Source of the DNA: Niebla homalea
Lineage: Eukaryota > Ascomycota > Lecanoromycetes > Lecanorales > Ramalinaceae
Direction: 5' to 3'
Length of the DNA stretch: 64,000 bases
Assembly (NCBI GenBank): GCA_019925105.1
Contig: JAHGAU010000049.1
Location: 1-64,000, forward strand
This document shows, in pieces, positions 62,072-64,000 of this stretch (positions within the stretch are counted from its first letter, which is position 1; each line of letters opens with the position of its first letter). The position numbers were made by a program, and so were the translations under genes. The notes beneath the pieces were generated by a model. It was given only the letters and a program-made list of their open reading frames with translations. It made no database searches and was not told the origin of the DNA.

Positions 62072-64000
62072 TAACTAGCCAATTATTAAACGTTATCTTA
62101 CTTTACCTGGAGCTATTGCCTTAATAAACGTTATCTTATATTATCTATCTTATATTATTTTATCCACCACTGTGGTAATAAACCCTATATTCTCTAAAGC
62201 TAACGGCGTGGGACTTGCGCCGATTGCCTTAATATACGTTATCTAAAACAATTGTGTAAAGGAAACCCTATCATTCTTGTGGTATCATTACTTATCGCCG
62301 CGTCGGGGTACGCCTTAATTAGTGAGGGCTTATACTTATACTAAAACACCCGAGTTTAACTATAGTCGCCTTACCCTCCGAGGGTGCGGAGGCGGTTTTG
62401 TAAATTTAGCTTTCCTTAGTAGTCGATGGTATAGCCATATCATTAATTTAATAAACGCAAAGAACCAGGAAGTAATACTAACTACTAACTACTTACTGTT
62501 GTGGTAGTGCTCCACTTTTAAGTAGAAACCTTATTTTTTTCATTTGCAAGGAGAAGTCGTAGACTTCTATGAAAAAAAAAAAGAAAAGTGTGTTATATGT
62601 GTATTAGTTAAGTAATACAATAAGTATTTGGTATGCTTTACATAATGTATATAGGCAATAGGTACATACATAGGTAGCCCTATGCTAATAACATAAAGAA
62701 AGTACTTGGGCTTAGTATTTGTTATATATTACTTTATCTATATAGGCAATACATACACTGATGGCACTACACTAGGTTCTATACGCATATTTATACACTA
62801 ATAGTATATATGTAATAGATACAGTAGCACTTTAAACAAAGAGTAGTCGTACACTAAGAGTAGCCGTACACTAATAGTATAGGCGCCGCGCCTACAATAA
62901 TAGTTTATATATTTAAGGAAGATTAAGGCAATACAGCCATATTTCTACACTAATAGTATATACATGCATTGATGGCCGTACACTAAGTTCTATACAGATG
63001 TTTTACACCACCCTACCCTCCGAGGGTGGTGGGTTGGAATACATAGGCTGGTACTTGTAATACATACGCTAGTACTTGTAAACTAATAGTATATATATAT
63101 ATATAAGTAAGATTAAGGGAATGCAACCAATTGGTCTTTGTATATTAAGTATACATTGTTAATGTCGCCTCATATCCCCGAGGCGGTTAAGGGAGAACAA
63201 GGAATACATAGGCTAGCACTTGTAAACTAGTAGCCGTACACTAATATATATATATATATAAGGAATATTAAAGAATACAGGCAATAGCCCTTTGTACGTT
63301 AACCATATATCTAGTTAAGGAACATTAAGGTAATACTTGCATAAACATTTGTACATTAATAGTATATATTTATAAGGCCGGCTGGGTCAATACAGATAAT
63401 TGGTATTTCTACATCATACCCGCAACCCTCCGAGGGTACCGCGGGTGTGGGTATATTTTGTTAAGAAAGAACAAGGCAAATACCTAGTTATACATATATA
63501 TTTGTATACTAATAGCATATATATATAAGTTACAAAAAGGCAAGTGCATCGCGATACTTTTCTTTTATAATGCGAAATATACTTGGTAGCCGTACACTAA
63601 CCGTATATATATTTAAGGAAATATAAGGCAAGTACCTAGCCATGCTTCTATTATATAATGCTAAATATCCTTCGTATAGTACCTGTAATGCATACGGCTT
63701 TGTTATAGCTAAATATCCTACGTGTTGTACCTATAATACAATAAGTATTTGTTATAGTAAATATCCGTGGTCTAATACTAAGGCTACATAGCTATTTATT
63801 ATACAAAAGTTATTTGTTATACACTACTGTTTGAACTTAGGCAATACGTACAATAGGTATTTACGTACTACCATATATATTGTGATTGTTGAATAAGGCA
63901 AGTACATTGCGCTGCTTTTCTAATACTAAATATACTTGGCGTATAACCCCATAATACATAGCTGTTTGTTATATAAAAGGTATACGTTATATAATAGGTA
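62072..64000. repeat. AT-rich degenerate tandem repeats to the window end
   Basis: Units of the form ACTAATAGTATATATAT, AAGGAAGATTAAGG and CAATACA recur from about 62640 to 63900. ATATAAGTA, identical to the budding-yeast mitochondrial promoter nonamer, occurs in one unit near 63104. GC elements lie at 62365-62397, 62881-62893, 63005-63033 and near 63418-63446. No gene was found. Confidence 0.65.
62530..62598. repeat. Dispersed ~60-bp repeat, copy 2
   Basis: The match to 57186-57250 runs from TTATTTTT through CTATGAAAAAA to AGAAAAGTGTGTTATAT, with two homopolymer length differences. Confidence 0.85.

Overview
This window is a 64 kb piece of a fungal mitochondrial genome, most likely from a filamentous ascomycete (Pezizomycotina). 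TGA is read as Trp throughout, at conserved Trp positions in cox1, cob, cox2, cox3, nad1 and nad4, and a tRNA-Trp with anticodon UCA is present. Respiratory genes are interrupted by group I and group II introns. The tRNA blocks around the large rRNA (K-G-D-S-I-S-P before rnl; T-E-M-M-L-A-F then L after it) follow the order known from Pezizomycotina. Apart from one minus-strand pseudogene, every feature is on the plus strand. I could not settle the taxon further. nad2, nad3, nad4L, nad5, trnH and trnQ were not found and probably lie outside the window.

Layout: 1-2.5 kb, intergenic DNA full of GC-rich palindromes. 2.6-12.4 kb, cox1 in 14 exons with 13 introns, two carrying LAGLIDADG genes and one a remnant. 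13.1-14.7 kb, nad4. 15.5-16.8 kb, a free-standing rps3, then trnV and trnR(ACG). 17.5-26.7 kb, cob in 8 exons with seven introns, one a group II intron encoding a reverse transcriptase/maturase with an HNH domain. 26.8-28.4 kb, cox2, which continues cob in the same open frame with no stop between. 29.2-30.1 kb, cox3, then trnR(UCU) and trnC. 30.4-33.3 kb (minus strand), a broken family-B DNA polymerase gene of linear-plasmid type. 34.3-36.4 kb nad1, 36.5-37.6 kb atp6, 37.75 kb atp8, 38.3 kb atp9. 39.4-44.4 kb, rns with two group II introns and one group I-like intron. 46.0-48.4 kb, trnY, trnW, trnN, nad6 and seven tRNAs. 48.4-55.2 kb, rnl with four introns. 55.4-56.7 kb, seven tRNAs. 56.7-64 kb, AT-rich repeats with a lone trnL(UAG).

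The genes together specify membrane subunits of complexes I, III, IV and ATP synthase, plus the rRNAs, many tRNAs and Rps3 needed to translate them. The intron proteins serve splicing and mobility.

The most striking features are: (1) a continuous cob-cox2 reading frame joined by 41 codons that start at a GC palindrome; (2) 11-nt microexons that split the WFFGHPEVYIL motif of cox1 over four exons, with further 14-, 16- and 18-nt exons in cox1 and cob; (3) a very large, nested population of GC-rich hairpin elements that sit in spacers, introns and some coding sequence and appear to have broken the plasmid polymerase gene; and (4) related introns in unrelated genes. Exon-intron boundaries were placed by protein or rRNA homology plus splice rules (upstream exon ending in T and intron ending in G for group I; GTGYG start and AY end for group II) and are not confirmed by transcripts.
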